A stretch of DNA of 64,000 nucleotides from Ralstonia pickettii. GTDB taxonomy: Bacteria > Pseudomonadota > Gammaproteobacteria > Burkholderiales > Burkholderiaceae. The notes under the pieces are model-generated. The model searched no databases. It was given only the letters and a program-made list of their open reading frames with translations, and was not told the DNA's origin. Below, one piece after another: positions 23,794-32,565 of this stretch. Each line of letters opens with the position of its first letter. Within the stretch, counting starts at the first letter, position 1. Location of the stretch: positions 248,001-312,000 of the forward strand of contig NZ_JFZG01000003.1 of the NCBI RefSeq assembly GCF_000607165.1, written 5' to 3'. The position numbers and the translations under genes were made by a program.

Positions 23794-26670
23794 TCAGGCA
23801 GTCTGTACCGGCAGCCGTGCAATCTGGGCTTCCAGCTTGGCGAGCGTGGCTTTGAAATCCGTCACACGCTTTTGTTCCTGTTCCACCACGGCGGCCGGCG
23901 CGCGGGCAACGAACGATTCGTTGCCGAGCTTGGCTTCGCACTTGGTGATCTCGCCGCGCAGGCGGTCGATTTCCTTCGACAGACGCGCATGCTCGGCGGC
24001 CACGTCGATCTCGATCTTCAGCAGCAGCTTGTTTTCGCCGACGATGGCGACCGGTGCGCCGGCGCCGTCCTGCTCCATGGCAGCGGCATCCGTGTAGACC
24101 TTCACTTCAGAAAGCTTGCCCAGCGCTTGCACGTACGGCGCCGCCACCTGCAGGAACTCGGCTTCGCCATTGGCGTAGAGCGGCACGCGTTGCGCGGGGG
24201 AGATGTTCATCTCGCCGCGAAGATTGCGGCAGGCGTCCACCAGTGCCTTCAACTGCTGAACCCATTGCTCGGCCTGCTCGTCGATCTTGGACAGCACGGC
24301 GCGCGGGTATTCCTGCAGCGCGAGGCTTTCGGTGCCATCGCCCTTGGCGCGGCCGGCCATCGGCGCAACCTTCTGCCAGAGTTCTTCGGTAATGAACGGA
24401 ATGATCGGATGGGCGAGGCGCAGCACCGTTTCCAGCACACGCAGCAGCGTGCGGCGCGTGGCGCGCTGCTGAGCCGGCGTGCCGGTCTGGATCTGCACCT
24501 TGGCGAGTTCCAGGTACCAGTCGCAGTATTCGTCCCAGACGAACTTGTAGATGGCGTTGGCGATGTTGTCGAAGCGGTAGTCGGCAAAGCCTTTTTCCAC
24601 TTCGGTTTCCACGCGCTGCAGCAGCGAGACGATCCAGCGGTCGGCCTGCGAGAAGTGCAGCGTGCCTTCAGGGCCGCAATCACCGACGCATTCCTGCATG
24701 CCGCAGTCCTGGCCTTCAGTGTTCATCAGCACGAAGCGCGTGGCGTTCCAGAGTTTGTTGCAGAAGTTGCGATAGCCCTCGCAGCGGCCCGGGTCAAAGT
24801 TGATGCTGCGGCCAAGCGTGGCGAGCGAGGCGAACGTGAAGCGCAGCGCGTCGGCACCGAATGCGGGAATGCCTTCGGGGAATTCCTTGCGTGTGCGCTT
24901 CTCGACCTTGGGCGCGTCCTTCGGGCGGCGCAGGCCGGTCGTGCGCTTGGCGAGCAGCGGCTCCAGCGCGATGCCGTCGATCAGATCCACCGGGTCGAGC
25001 GTGTTGCCCTCGGACTTACTCATCTTCTTGCCTTCCGAGTCGCGCACGAGGCCGTGCACGTAGACGGTGTGGAAGGGCACTTCGCCGGTGAAGTGCAGGG
25101 TCATCATGACCATGCGCGCCACCCAGAAGAAGATGATGTCGTAGCCCGTGACCAGAACGGTGGACGGCAGGAAGTGCTTCAGTTCCGGCGTGTCAGCCGG
25201 CCAGCCCAGCGATGAGAACGGCACCAGCGCGGACGAGAACCATGTGTCCAGCACGTCGTCGTCACGCGTGAGCGTGCCGGTGTAGCCCTTGGCCGCCGCT
25301 TGGGCTTTGGCTTCCTCTTCCGTGCGGCCGACGTATACGTTGCCGGCTTCGTCGTACCACGCCGGAATTTGGTGACCCCACCACAGTTGACGCGAGATGC
25401 ACCAGTCCTGGATGTTATTCAGCCACTGGTTGTACGTATTGACCCACTGCTCGGGCACGAGCTTGATCTTCCCGCTCTGTACGGCATCGAGCGCCACTTC
25501 GGCGATGGAGCGGCCCGGGAAGCGCGTGCCCTCCGGCGCCGGTTTGCTCATGGCAACGAACCACTGATCCGTCAGCATCGGTTCGATGACGACACCGGTA
25601 CGGTCGCCACGCGGCACCATCAGCGTGTGCTTCTTGACTTCAGCCAGCAGGCCCTGCGCTTCGAGATCCTCGACCATCTTCTTGCGCGCGTCGAAGCGGT
25701 CCATGCCGGCATAGGCAGCCGGCGCATCGGCAACGATCTTCGCGTCGAGCGTCAGGATCGACAGCTGTGGCAGCTTGTGGCGCAGGCCCACGGCGTAGTC
25801 GTTGAAGTCGTGGCCCGGGGTGACCTTGACCACGCCGGTGCCGAACGCGCGGTCTACGTATTCGTCTGCAATCACCGGGATCTTGCGGTCGGTCAGCGGC
25901 AGGTGAACGAACTTGCCGATGAGGTGGGCGTAGCGCTCATCCTCGGGGTGCACCATCACGGCCGTGTCGCCGAGCATTGTCTCGGGGCGGGTGGTGGCAA
26001 CCGTCAGGTGGGTCAAGCCGCGCACGGCGTCCGGTTCGGCCAGCGGATAGCGGATGTGCCACAGCGAGCCTTCTTCCTCTTCGCTCACCACTTCCAGGTC
26101 GGATACGGCGGTGCCGAGCACCGGGTCCCAGTTGACGAGGCGCTTGCCGCGGTAAATCAGGCCCTGCTCATACAAACGCACGAAGACGTCGCTGACCGCG
26201 CGCGACATCTTCGGGTCCATCGTGAAGTATTCGCGCTCCCAGTCGATCGAGGCACCCATGCGGCGCACCTGGCGCGTGATGGTCGAGCCCGATTGCTCCT
26301 TCCATTCCCAGATCTTCTCGACGAACTTCTCGCGGCCCATGTCGTGGCGCGACACGCCTTGGGCATCCAGCTGGCGCTCGACGACGATCTGCGTGGCGAT
26401 GCCGGCGTGGTCGGTGCCCGGTACCCACAGCGTATTGGCGCCGGCCATGCGCGCGTGGCGCGTCAGGCCGTCCATGATGGTCTGGTTGAACGCGTGGCCC
26501 ATGTGCAGCGTGCCCGTCACGTTCGGCGGCGGGAGCTGGATACAGAAGTCGGGCTTGCCGGCTTCGAGCGTCGCGCGGGAGACGCCCATCGCTTCCCAAG
26601 CCGCGCTCCACTTCTGCTCGATGGTGGCGGGTTCGAAACTCTTGGCGAGGGACTGGTTTTGATCGGTCAT
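23794..26670 (-). CDS. valS: Valyl-tRNA synthetase
   Basis: 958-residue class I synthetase charging tRNA-Val. The HIGH-type motif is [13 protein letters not shown] near residue 50, and the KMSKS loop is [14 protein letters not shown] near 555. The editing domain ([17 protein letters not shown]) clears threonine. A C-terminal coiled coil (about 890-950) with [20 protein letters not shown] is the usual ValRS tail. Size is normal. It diverges from uvrD across 150 bases; a TATAAT (minus strand, 26736-26741) could be its -10. Confidence 0.98.
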   Translation of the reverse strand: MTDQNQSLAKSFEPATIEQKWSAAWEAMGVSRATLEAGKPDFCIQLPPPNVTGTLHMGHAFNQTIMDGLTRHARMAGANTLWVPGTDHAGIATQIVVERQLDAQGVSRHDMGREKFVEKIWEWKEQSGSTITRQVRRMGASIDWEREYFTMDPKMSRAVSDVFVRLYEQGLIYRGKRLVNWDPVLGTAVSDLEVVSEEEEGSLWHIRYPLAEPDAVRGLTHLTVATTRPETMLGDTAVMVHPEDERYAHLIGKFVHLPLTDRKIPVIADEYVDRAFGTGVVKVTPGHDFNDYAVGLRHKLPQLSILTLDAKIVADAPAAYAGMDRFDARKKMVEDLEAQGLLAEVKKHTLMVPRGDRTGVVIEPMLTDQWFVAMSKPAPEGTRFPGRSIAEVALDAVQSGKIKLVPEQWVNTYNQWLNNIQDWCISRQLWWGHQIPAWYDEAGNVYVGRTEEEAKAQAAAKGYTGTLTRDDDVLDTWFSSALVPFSSLGWPADTPELKHFLPSTVLVTGYDIIFFWVARMVMMTLHFTGEVPFHTVYVHGLVRDSEGKKMSKSEGNTLDPVDLIDGIALEPLLAKRTTGLRRPKDAPKVEKRTRKEFPEGIPAFGADALRFTFASLATLGRSINFDPGRCEGYRNFCNKLWNATRFVLMNTEGQDCGMQECVGDCGPEGTLHFSQADRWIVSLLQRVETEVEKGFADYRFDNIANAIYKFVWDEYCDWYLELAKVQIQTGTPAQQRATRRTLLRVLETVLRLAHPIIPFITEELWQKVAPMAGRAKGDGTESLALQEYPRAVLSKIDEQAEQWVQQLKALVDACRNLRGEMNISPAQRVPLYANGEAEFLQVAAPYVQALGKLSEVKVYTDAAAMEQDGAGAPVAIVGENKLLLKIEIDVAAEHARLSKEIDRLRGEITKCEAKLGNESFVARAPAAVVEQEQKRVTDFKATLAKLEAQIARLPVQTA

Positions 26671-26735
26671 GCTGACGGGGCGCTATGGGCGCAAAAAGAC
26701 GTTTGGCCCAGGAAAATGGCGGGCGAAAGCTTGGA

Positions 26736-26741
26736 ATTATA
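26736..26741 (-). promoter_or_regulatory. valS -10 candidate
   Basis: TATAAT on the minus strand 66 bases before the valS start. No clear -35 was seen. Confidence 0.4.
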
Positions 26742-26786
26742 CGGCGTGTCGATGTGCGGCACGGGCGAAGCCGTGAATGCGGCCGG

Positions 26787-26792
26787 TATAAT
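26787..26792 (+). promoter_or_regulatory. uvrD -10 candidate
   Basis: TATAAT 29 bases upstream of the uvrD start, with no clear -35. Confidence 0.4.
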
Positions 26793-26820
26793 TTCAGGAT
26801 TCTGCCGAGGCTCCTCCCGC

Positions 26821-29181
26821 ATGTCCGACCTGCTCGCCAATCTGAACCCCGAACAACGCGCTGCCATCACGCTTCCCGATGAATCGGCGCTGATCCTGGC
26901 GGGGGCGGGCAGCGGCAAGACGCGTGTGTTGACCACCCGCATCGCGTGGCTGATCCAGAGCGCGCGGGTCTCGCCGGCAGGTGTGCTGGCCGTCACGTTT
27001 ACGAACAAGGCGGCCAAGGAAATGACGGCCCGCCTGCAGGCCATGCTGCCGATCAACACGCGCGCCATGTGGATCGGCACGTTCCACGGTCTGTGCAACC
27101 GGTTGCTGCGCGCGCATTACCGTGATGCCGGCTTGCCGCAGACGTTCCAGATTCTGGATACGCAAGACCAGCTCTCTGCCGTCAAGCGTCTGCTCAAGTC
27201 GCTCAATATCGACGACGAGAAATTCCCGCCAAAGAACGTCCAGTACTTCATCAACGGCTCCAAGGAGCAGGGCTTGCGCGCGGGCGATCTGGAAATCGCC
27301 AACGAGTACGACCGCCGCATGGCCGACCTCTACGCCGCTTACGACGCGCAATGCCAGCGCGAAGGCGTGGTCGATTTTGCCGAACTGCTCCTGCGCTGCT
27401 ACGAACTGCTGCGCTACAACGACGCTATCCGCGCGCACTACCAACGGCGCTTCAAGCACATCCTGGTTGACGAGTTCCAGGATACGAACAAGCTGCAATA
27501 CGCCTGGCTGAAGATTCTGGCCGGCCTAGGCGAGCCTGGCGTCACGCCCAACGCCATCTTTGCCGTGGGCGACGATGACCAGAGCATCTACGCGTTTCGT
27601 GGTGCCAACGTTGGCAATATGGTCGACTTTGAACGCGAATTCCGCGTCGAGCACCGGATCAAGTTGGAGCAGAACTATCGCTCGCACGGCCACATCCTCG
27701 ATACCGCCAACCACCTGATCTCGCACAACACGCGTCGGTTGGGAAAGAACCTGCGTACCGATGCCGGCCATGGTGAGCCGGTGCGTGTCTACCAGGCCGC
27801 GACGGACGGGCAGGAGGCCGGCTGGATCGTCGAAGAAATCCGCGACCGTATTGCCAGCGGCGCGGCGCGTTCGGAAATCGCCATCCTGTATCGCAGCAAC
27901 GCGCAGTCACGGGTGATCGAGCACGCGCTGTTCTCGGCCGGCATCGCGTACAAGGTGTACGGCGGTCTGCGCTTCTTCGAGCGTGCGGAAATCAAGCACG
28001 CGTTGGCATATATCCAGTTGCTGGAAAACTCGGACAACGACGCTGCGTTCGGCCGTGTGGTGAACTTTCCGGCGCGCGGCGTTGGGGCGCGCTCCCTGGA
28101 GCAGTTGCAGGATGCGGCGCGGCTGTATGGCATCTCGCTCGCAGCGGCGGTGCCGTATCTCACGGGGGCGGCGGGCACCAAGTTGTCGGCGTTTGTGCGT
28201 CTGATCGAACAGATGCGTGCCGACACGCGCCAGATGACGCTGCCCGAAATTGTCCAGCATGTCATTCACGCCAGCGGCCTGATCACGCATTACCAGGGTG
28301 AGAAGGAGGGCCAGGACCGCATCGAGAACTTGCAGGAGTTGATAACCGCGGCGCAAGCCTTCGTTGCCGAAGAAGGTTACGGCGTCGACGCGATTGCAAC
28401 CGCGCTGCCGGTGCGCCACGACGCCATGCTGCGCATCGAAGGCGGCGAGATCGATACCGCCTCTGAACTCGTGACCGACGAGACGCCCGCTGAGATGACG
28501 CCGCTGGTTGCGTTTCTCACGCACGCCTCGCTTGAAGCGGGCGACAACCAAGCCCAGGCCGGCCAGGATGCCGTGCAGATGATGACCGTGCATGCGGCCA
28601 AGGGGCTGGAATTCCACGTCGTCTTCATCACCGGGCTGGAAGAGGGCTTGTTCCCGCACGAAAACAGCCAGATGGAGAAGGACGGCCTGGAGGAAGAGCG
28701 CCGCCTGATGTATGTGGCGATCACCCGTGCGCGCGAGCGGTTGTATCTGTCATTCGCGCAAAGCCGGGTGCTGCATGGTCAAATCCGCTACCACATCCGC
28801 TCACGCTTCTTTGACGAACTACCCGAAGACACGCTGAAGTGGCTGACGCCGCAGCACTCGGGCTACCAGGCGACGCGCCGTGTGCAAGGCGATTCCGCCT
28901 GGGGGAAGGATTGGTTCAAGCGCCCCGAGCGCGGTGATGACGACGCTTACACCGGCCGCCCGACTGGCGGCATGGACACCGGCAAGAACTACGCCGATGC
29001 CAAGCGCGCGGAGGCCACGGGCTTCCGCGTCGGCCAGTCGGTGTTCCACAACAAGTTCGGGGAAGGCGTCATCACGACGCTGGAAGGCGAGGGCGCAGAG
29101 GCGCGTGCCCAGATCAAATTCAACCGCCACGGGGTGAAGACGCTGGCGCTGGGCATCGCCAAGCTGGACCCGATCAACTGA
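26821..29181 (+). CDS. uvrD: ATP-dependent DNA helicase UvrD
   Basis: 786-residue superfamily 1 helicase for nucleotide excision and mismatch repair. Walker A is LILAGAGSGKTRVLTTRIAW (about 22-41), motif II is LVDEFQDTN, motif III GDDDQSIYAFRGA, motif V TVHAAKGLEF and motif VI MYVAITRARERLY. The C-terminus has the Tudor-like RecA/RNA polymerase binding tail (GQSVFHNKFGEGVITTLEGE). A longer frame running antisense across valS is an artefact; the ATG at 26821 gives MSDLLANLNPEQRAAI, the family start. Confidence 0.97.
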   Translation: MSDLLANLNPEQRAAITLPDESALILAGAGSGKTRVLTTRIAWLIQSARVSPAGVLAVTFTNKAAKEMTARLQAMLPINTRAMWIGTFHGLCNRLLRAHYRDAGLPQTFQILDTQDQLSAVKRLLKSLNIDDEKFPPKNVQYFINGSKEQGLRAGDLEIANEYDRRMADLYAAYDAQCQREGVVDFAELLLRCYELLRYNDAIRAHYQRRFKHILVDEFQDTNKLQYAWLKILAGLGEPGVTPNAIFAVGDDDQSIYAFRGANVGNMVDFEREFRVEHRIKLEQNYRSHGHILDTANHLISHNTRRLGKNLRTDAGHGEPVRVYQAATDGQEAGWIVEEIRDRIASGAARSEIAILYRSNAQSRVIEHALFSAGIAYKVYGGLRFFERAEIKHALAYIQLLENSDNDAAFGRVVNFPARGVGARSLEQLQDAARLYGISLAAAVPYLTGAAGTKLSAFVRLIEQMRADTRQMTLPEIVQHVIHASGLITHYQGEKEGQDRIENLQELITAAQAFVAEEGYGVDAIATALPVRHDAMLRIEGGEIDTASELVTDETPAEMTPLVAFLTHASLEAGDNQAQAGQDAVQMMTVHAAKGLEFHVVFITGLEEGLFPHENSQMEKDGLEEERRLMYVAITRARERLYLSFAQSRVLHGQIRYHIRSRFFDELPEDTLKWLTPQHSGYQATRRVQGDSAWGKDWFKRPERGDDDAYTGRPTGGMDTGKNYADAKRAEATGFRVGQSVFHNKFGEGVITTLEGEGAEARAQIKFNRHGVKTLALGIAKLDPIN

Positions 29182-29206
29182 GCGCTGATCGGGTCGTCGG
29201 GCCCGA

Positions 29207-30004
29207 TCAGGCGGTCGTGTCAGTCGTCTGGCCGGCCGCTTGCGTCACGTTGAAGCAGCCGCGGTACGTGGCGTAGAACGAGCAGTACAGCACCGCCATC
29301 ACCAGAATCCGGTACGGCGTGGCGATGATCGGGGCGATGTTGTTGGCGCCGCTCGACGCGAACAGCGCATCGATGAACAGCGGCACGGCGATCAGCAAAA
29401 TTGCGACCAGCACGCCGTACACGATGAAGGCTGCCCGGTTGCGCCACACGGACATCCAGCTGAAGAACAGCGCCTTGCCCACCGGAATGCCGTGCCATGC
29501 GACCAGCAACGGCGCAAACCAGAACAGCACCGCCACCGGGATGTACAGCACCGAGCCCATCACCATGGCAAGGTAGAACTCGCGGATGGCCTCAGTCGTG
29601 AGCGGCTTGTCGCTGACCACGGTCATGAGCGTGTCAACGTCCACCATCGTCATCAGCACGCCGCTGACTACAAGTACCGATACGCCATAGATGCCGCCAA
29701 GCTTGAGCAGGCTGCGCATTGCATCCTTGCCGTATGCGCGGAAGCCCGCGATGAGCGATGCCGGCCCGACGCGCTTGCCGGCTACCGTATCGCGGCAGGC
29801 CGACATGAAGCCCACGAAGATGGCCGGATTCACCAGCAGGATGGCAAAAACACCAATCGGCGGCACCAGCAGCATCAGCAGGTTGACCGCAAACAGGTAG
29901 ATGAATAGCAGCAGCAAGAACCCGATCGGGTTCTTGCGAAACAGCCACGCACCCTGGCGCAGCCAGACGTAGCCTTGCTTGGCCGGTACTTCAATCAGTT
30001 GCAT
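29207..30004 (-). CDS. BPSS1780-family inner-membrane protein
   Basis: 265-residue integral membrane protein with about six hydrophobic segments (roughly 30-50, 55-75, 105-125, 150-175, 190-215, 235-255). It starts [20 protein letters not shown], the conserved amphipathic N-terminus of this Burkholderiales family, and has [13 protein letters not shown] after it. Function is unknown. The start overlaps thrB by 10 bases, so it is in the DUF2782-thrB operon. It converges with uvrD at its 3' end. Confidence 0.85.
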   Translation of the reverse strand: MQLIEVPAKQGYVWLRQGAWLFRKNPIGFLLLLFIYLFAVNLLMLLVPPIGVFAILLVNPAIFVGFMSACRDTVAGKRVGPASLIAGFRAYGKDAMRSLLKLGGIYGVSVLVVSGVLMTMVDVDTLMTVVSDKPLTTEAIREFYLAMVMGSVLYIPVAVLFWFAPLLVAWHGIPVGKALFFSWMSVWRNRAAFIVYGVLVAILLIAVPLFIDALFASSGANNIAPIIATPYRILVMAVLYCSFYATYRGCFNVTQAAGQTTDTTA

Positions 30005-30999
30005 GGTTGGGGAAGATCCAGAGTCAGGGCGCTCGCGCCAACCCGCTCACGCAGTACGCGCTCGAAGTGGGTGGGGTCATGCGGCTTGAGCAGTTCGGCA
30101 TCGCGCGGGAGATAGAAGTCCCACAGGCGCGAAACCCAGAAGCGGTACGCCGCTGCGCGCAGCATGTCTTGCCAGTGCCGTGCTTCGGCGTCGGTGAATG
30201 GGCGCACAGCGTGGTATGCGCGCAGCATCGCACGTGCCCGCTCGCCATCCAGCACGCCCGTGGCCAGGTCGATGCACCAGTCGTTCACGGTGACGGCCAC
30301 GTCGAAAAGCCACTTGTCGACACCGGCAAAGTAAAAGTCGAAGAAGCCGCCCAGGCGTTCCGGCTGCCCATGGGCGGCCGGCTCGAACAGCACGTTGTCG
30401 CGGAAGAGGTCGCAATGGCACGGGCCTTCGGGCAGCGCGGCGTAGTCGGCGCTGGCGAAGAAGCGTTGCTGGTGCGCGAGTTCGCTTTCCAGCAGTGCGC
30501 GTGTGTCGCCGTGCACGAAGGGCACGACGTCTGGCACGACTTCGTTCCACCATGGCAGGCTGCGCAGGTTCGGCTGATGGCGTGGATAGTCGCGCCCGGC
30601 CAGATGCATGCGCGCGAGCATGTCGCCGACGATGCCGCATTCCGAGACCGTGGGCGCCAGATTCGAGCGGCCCGCCAGACGCGTCACGATGGTCGCCGGC
30701 TTGCCGTTGAGTGTGCGCAGGATCTCGCCGTCGCGCCCCGGAATCGGCGCCGGCACGCTGATGTCGTGCTGCGCCAGATGCCGCATCAGGTACAGGTAGA
30801 ACGGCAGTTGCTCGAACGTCAGCCGCTCGAACAGGGTGACGACGTATTCGTGCGTCTGCCCATCCTTTTCCGTGGTCAGGAAGAAGTTGGAGTTTTCGAT
30901 CCCGGACGGGATGCCGCGAAATGCGCGCACGGCGCCCACATCGTATTGATCCAGCCAGAGAGCGATCTCTGCGTCGGAGACCGGGGTGAAAACAGCCAT
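29995..30999 (-). CDS. thrB: Homoserine kinase (ThrB type II)
   Basis: 334-residue aminoglycoside-phosphotransferase-fold kinase that phosphorylates homoserine for threonine synthesis. It starts [20 protein letters not shown], with [13 protein letters not shown], the strongly conserved ThrB block. The catalytic loop is [15 protein letters not shown] and the metal-binding aspartate is in GFFDFYFAG. It differs from E. coli GHMP-type ThrB but is the usual beta-proteobacterial form. The downstream membrane protein overlaps by 10 bases; a DUF2782 gene lies upstream. Confidence 0.95.
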   Translation of the reverse strand: MAVFTPVSDAEIALWLDQYDVGAVRAFRGIPSGIENSNFFLTTEKDGQTHEYVVTLFERLTFEQLPFYLYLMRHLAQHDISVPAPIPGRDGEILRTLNGKPATIVTRLAGRSNLAPTVSECGIVGDMLARMHLAGRDYPRHQPNLRSLPWWNEVVPDVVPFVHGDTRALLESELAHQQRFFASADYAALPEGPCHCDLFRDNVLFEPAAHGQPERLGGFFDFYFAGVDKWLFDVAVTVNDWCIDLATGVLDGERARAMLRAYHAVRPFTDAEARHWQDMLRAAAYRFWVSRLWDFYLPRDAELLKPHDPTHFERVLRERVGASALTLDLPQPCN

Positions 31000-31084
31000 G
31001 CTTCAGGAACGGGAAACGGGTGGAGGGAAAGCGGGCCAGCCCACCGAGGGGCCGGCCTGCAGGCGCCGCGGTTGCGGCACAGGC

Positions 31085-31513
31085 TTAGAACTTCAGGACG
31101 TTGACCGAGGGAACACGGTCGATATCGCCACGCTCGCGGATACGCGGCGAGCTGTCTTCCGGCTTGCTCAGGTTGTAGGACGTGCCCATGCCCGACTTGA
31201 CATGGATATCCGGCGCCTGGCCCTTCTGGAAGCGGTATTCCTCCACCTGCGTACCGTCGTTGTCGCGGTAGTCGAAGCTGGGCTTGACGCGCTCGTTATG
31301 GATCGCGCCGTGGGTCGGCTTGGAAATCGGCTGATTGTTGATCGCCTTGACGTCGGGCAGGTCCAGTCCGGCGCTGTCGGATGTCACTTCGGCGTGCGCG
31401 GGCAGGGCGAGGCAGAAAACGGCGCCTGCCAGCAGCCCAGCGTGGCGCATCAGGCGCGCGGCATTGGCAAAACCGGAGTGGACGGGGGCGGACGGGTGAA
31501 GCAGCGAATCCAT
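31085..31513 (-). CDS. DUF2782 family exported protein
   Basis: 142-residue protein of a family usually found next to thrB and polA. A signal peptide (core HAGLLAGAVFCLALPAHA) precedes a polar mature part with EEYRFQKGQAPDIHVKSGMG and TSYNLSKPED, the recognisable DUF2782 segment. Function is unknown; the protein is probably periplasmic. Of two adjacent ATGs, 31513 is preferred since GGAG lies 6 bases before it; 31516 would be 3 bases away. It leads the operon with thrB. Confidence 0.8.
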   Translation of the reverse strand: MDSLLHPSAPVHSGFANAARLMRHAGLLAGAVFCLALPAHAEVTSDSAGLDLPDVKAINNQPISKPTHGAIHNERVKPSFDYRDNDGTQVEEYRFQKGQAPDIHVKSGMGTSYNLSKPEDSSPRIRERGDIDRVPSVNVLKF

Positions 31514-31607
31514 CATGGACTCCGGCGGGTGATCTGGGACCCTACATTCTAGCAGTCCAGCCTCCCGCCATCGTCCGTTCGCGTGGCGCCAAATGCCACA
31601 CCCGAGA

Positions 31608-32561
31608 TTACAGATAGAACATTTCTTCCTTGGGCGGAATCGGCGAGGTGCCTTCGCGCTTTTCGTAGAACTCGTAGACGGCATCGAGCGCGTCCTTGGG
31701 TTCGTCGACGATGCGCATGATGTCCAGGTCGTGCTCGGCAATCAGGCCCATCGGCAGCAGCGTAAAGCGGAACCAATCCAGCAGGCCCTTCCAGAAATGG
31801 CTGCCGAACATGACCACCGGCACACTGCGCGACTTGCCCGTCTGGACGAGCGTGAGCACTTCAGCCAGTTCATCGAGCGTGCCGAAACCGCCGGGCATGA
31901 CGATGAACGCATCCGAGTTCTTCACGAAGGTGACCTTGCGCGTGAAGAAATGGCGGAAGCGCATCGAGATGTCCTGGTATCGATTGCCTTGCTGTTCGTG
32001 CGGCAGTTCGATGTTCAGGCCGACGCTGGCCGACTTGCCGGCGTGCGCGCCCTTGTTGGCCGCTTCCATGATGCCGGGGCCCCCGCCGGAGATGACGGCG
32101 AAGCCCGCATCCGAGAACAACCGGGCGATTTCGATGGTGCGTTCGTAGTATGGCGAATCCTCGCGCAGGCGCGCGCTGCCGTAGATCGAGACGGCCGGAC
32201 GGATCTCCGAAAGGTACTCGGTCGCCTCGATGAACTCTGCCATAATCGTGAACATCTGCCAGGAGGCGCGCGCTTTCTTTGCGGTGGCGCGTTCTTCGTC
32301 GGCGAGTGCCCGCAGGCTGGGGATCATCTTGCGATCGGTACGGCCGTGTGACACGTCAGCTTGGGGCTCGTGTTCAACGCCCACTGTCACGTTGACGTCC
32401 ATGTCGGCCGTGGTGGCCTGGCGCGAGGGGCTCACACCGGTCAGTTCAGCCGCCGAAACCTCCGTCGCGGAAGCACCAGCAACCTGCTTTGCCACGCCGC
32501 CTTCAGCAGAAGCGCCATTATCGGAAACGCCTTTTGGCGTTCCAGTCACTTTAGAGTCCAT
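31608..32561 (-). CDS. LOG-family (TIGR00730) Rossmann protein with N-terminal extension
   Basis: 317 residues. The C-terminal 220 residues are the lysine-decarboxylase-like/LOG fold that in characterised members hydrolyses cytokinin nucleotides or AMP: ISGGGPGIMEAANKGAH and MPGGFGTLDELAEVL with the catalytic Glu region. The first 80 residues are a low-complexity polar stretch unlike the fold (SAEGGVAKQVAGASATEVSA). It has no clear ribosome site, and its start codon shares CCATGG with polA. The real start may be MDVNVTV (32402) or MIPSLRAL, so the extension could be non-coding. Confidence 0.85.
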   Translation of the reverse strand: MDSKVTGTPKGVSDNGASAEGGVAKQVAGASATEVSAAELTGVSPSRQATTADMDVNVTVGVEHEPQADVSHGRTDRKMIPSLRALADEERATAKKARASWQMFTIMAEFIEATEYLSEIRPAVSIYGSARLREDSPYYERTIEIARLFSDAGFAVISGGGPGIMEAANKGAHAGKSASVGLNIELPHEQQGNRYQDISMRFRHFFTRKVTFVKNSDAFIVMPGGFGTLDELAEVLTLVQTGKSRSVPVVMFGSHFWKGLLDWFRFTLLPMGLIAEHDLDIMRIVDEPKDALDAVYEFYEKREGTSPIPPKEEMFYL

Positions 32562-32565
32562 GGGA

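Noticed and set aside
23065-25215. 716-codon plus-strand open frame across galU and the start of the valS region
   Set aside because: It is antisense to two genes with clear family motifs; its translation is rich in Arg, Gln and His, as expected of a GC-rich shadow frame.
25300-26820. Upstream extension of uvrD across valS
   Set aside because: The family N-terminus starts at 26821, and the extension is antisense to valS.
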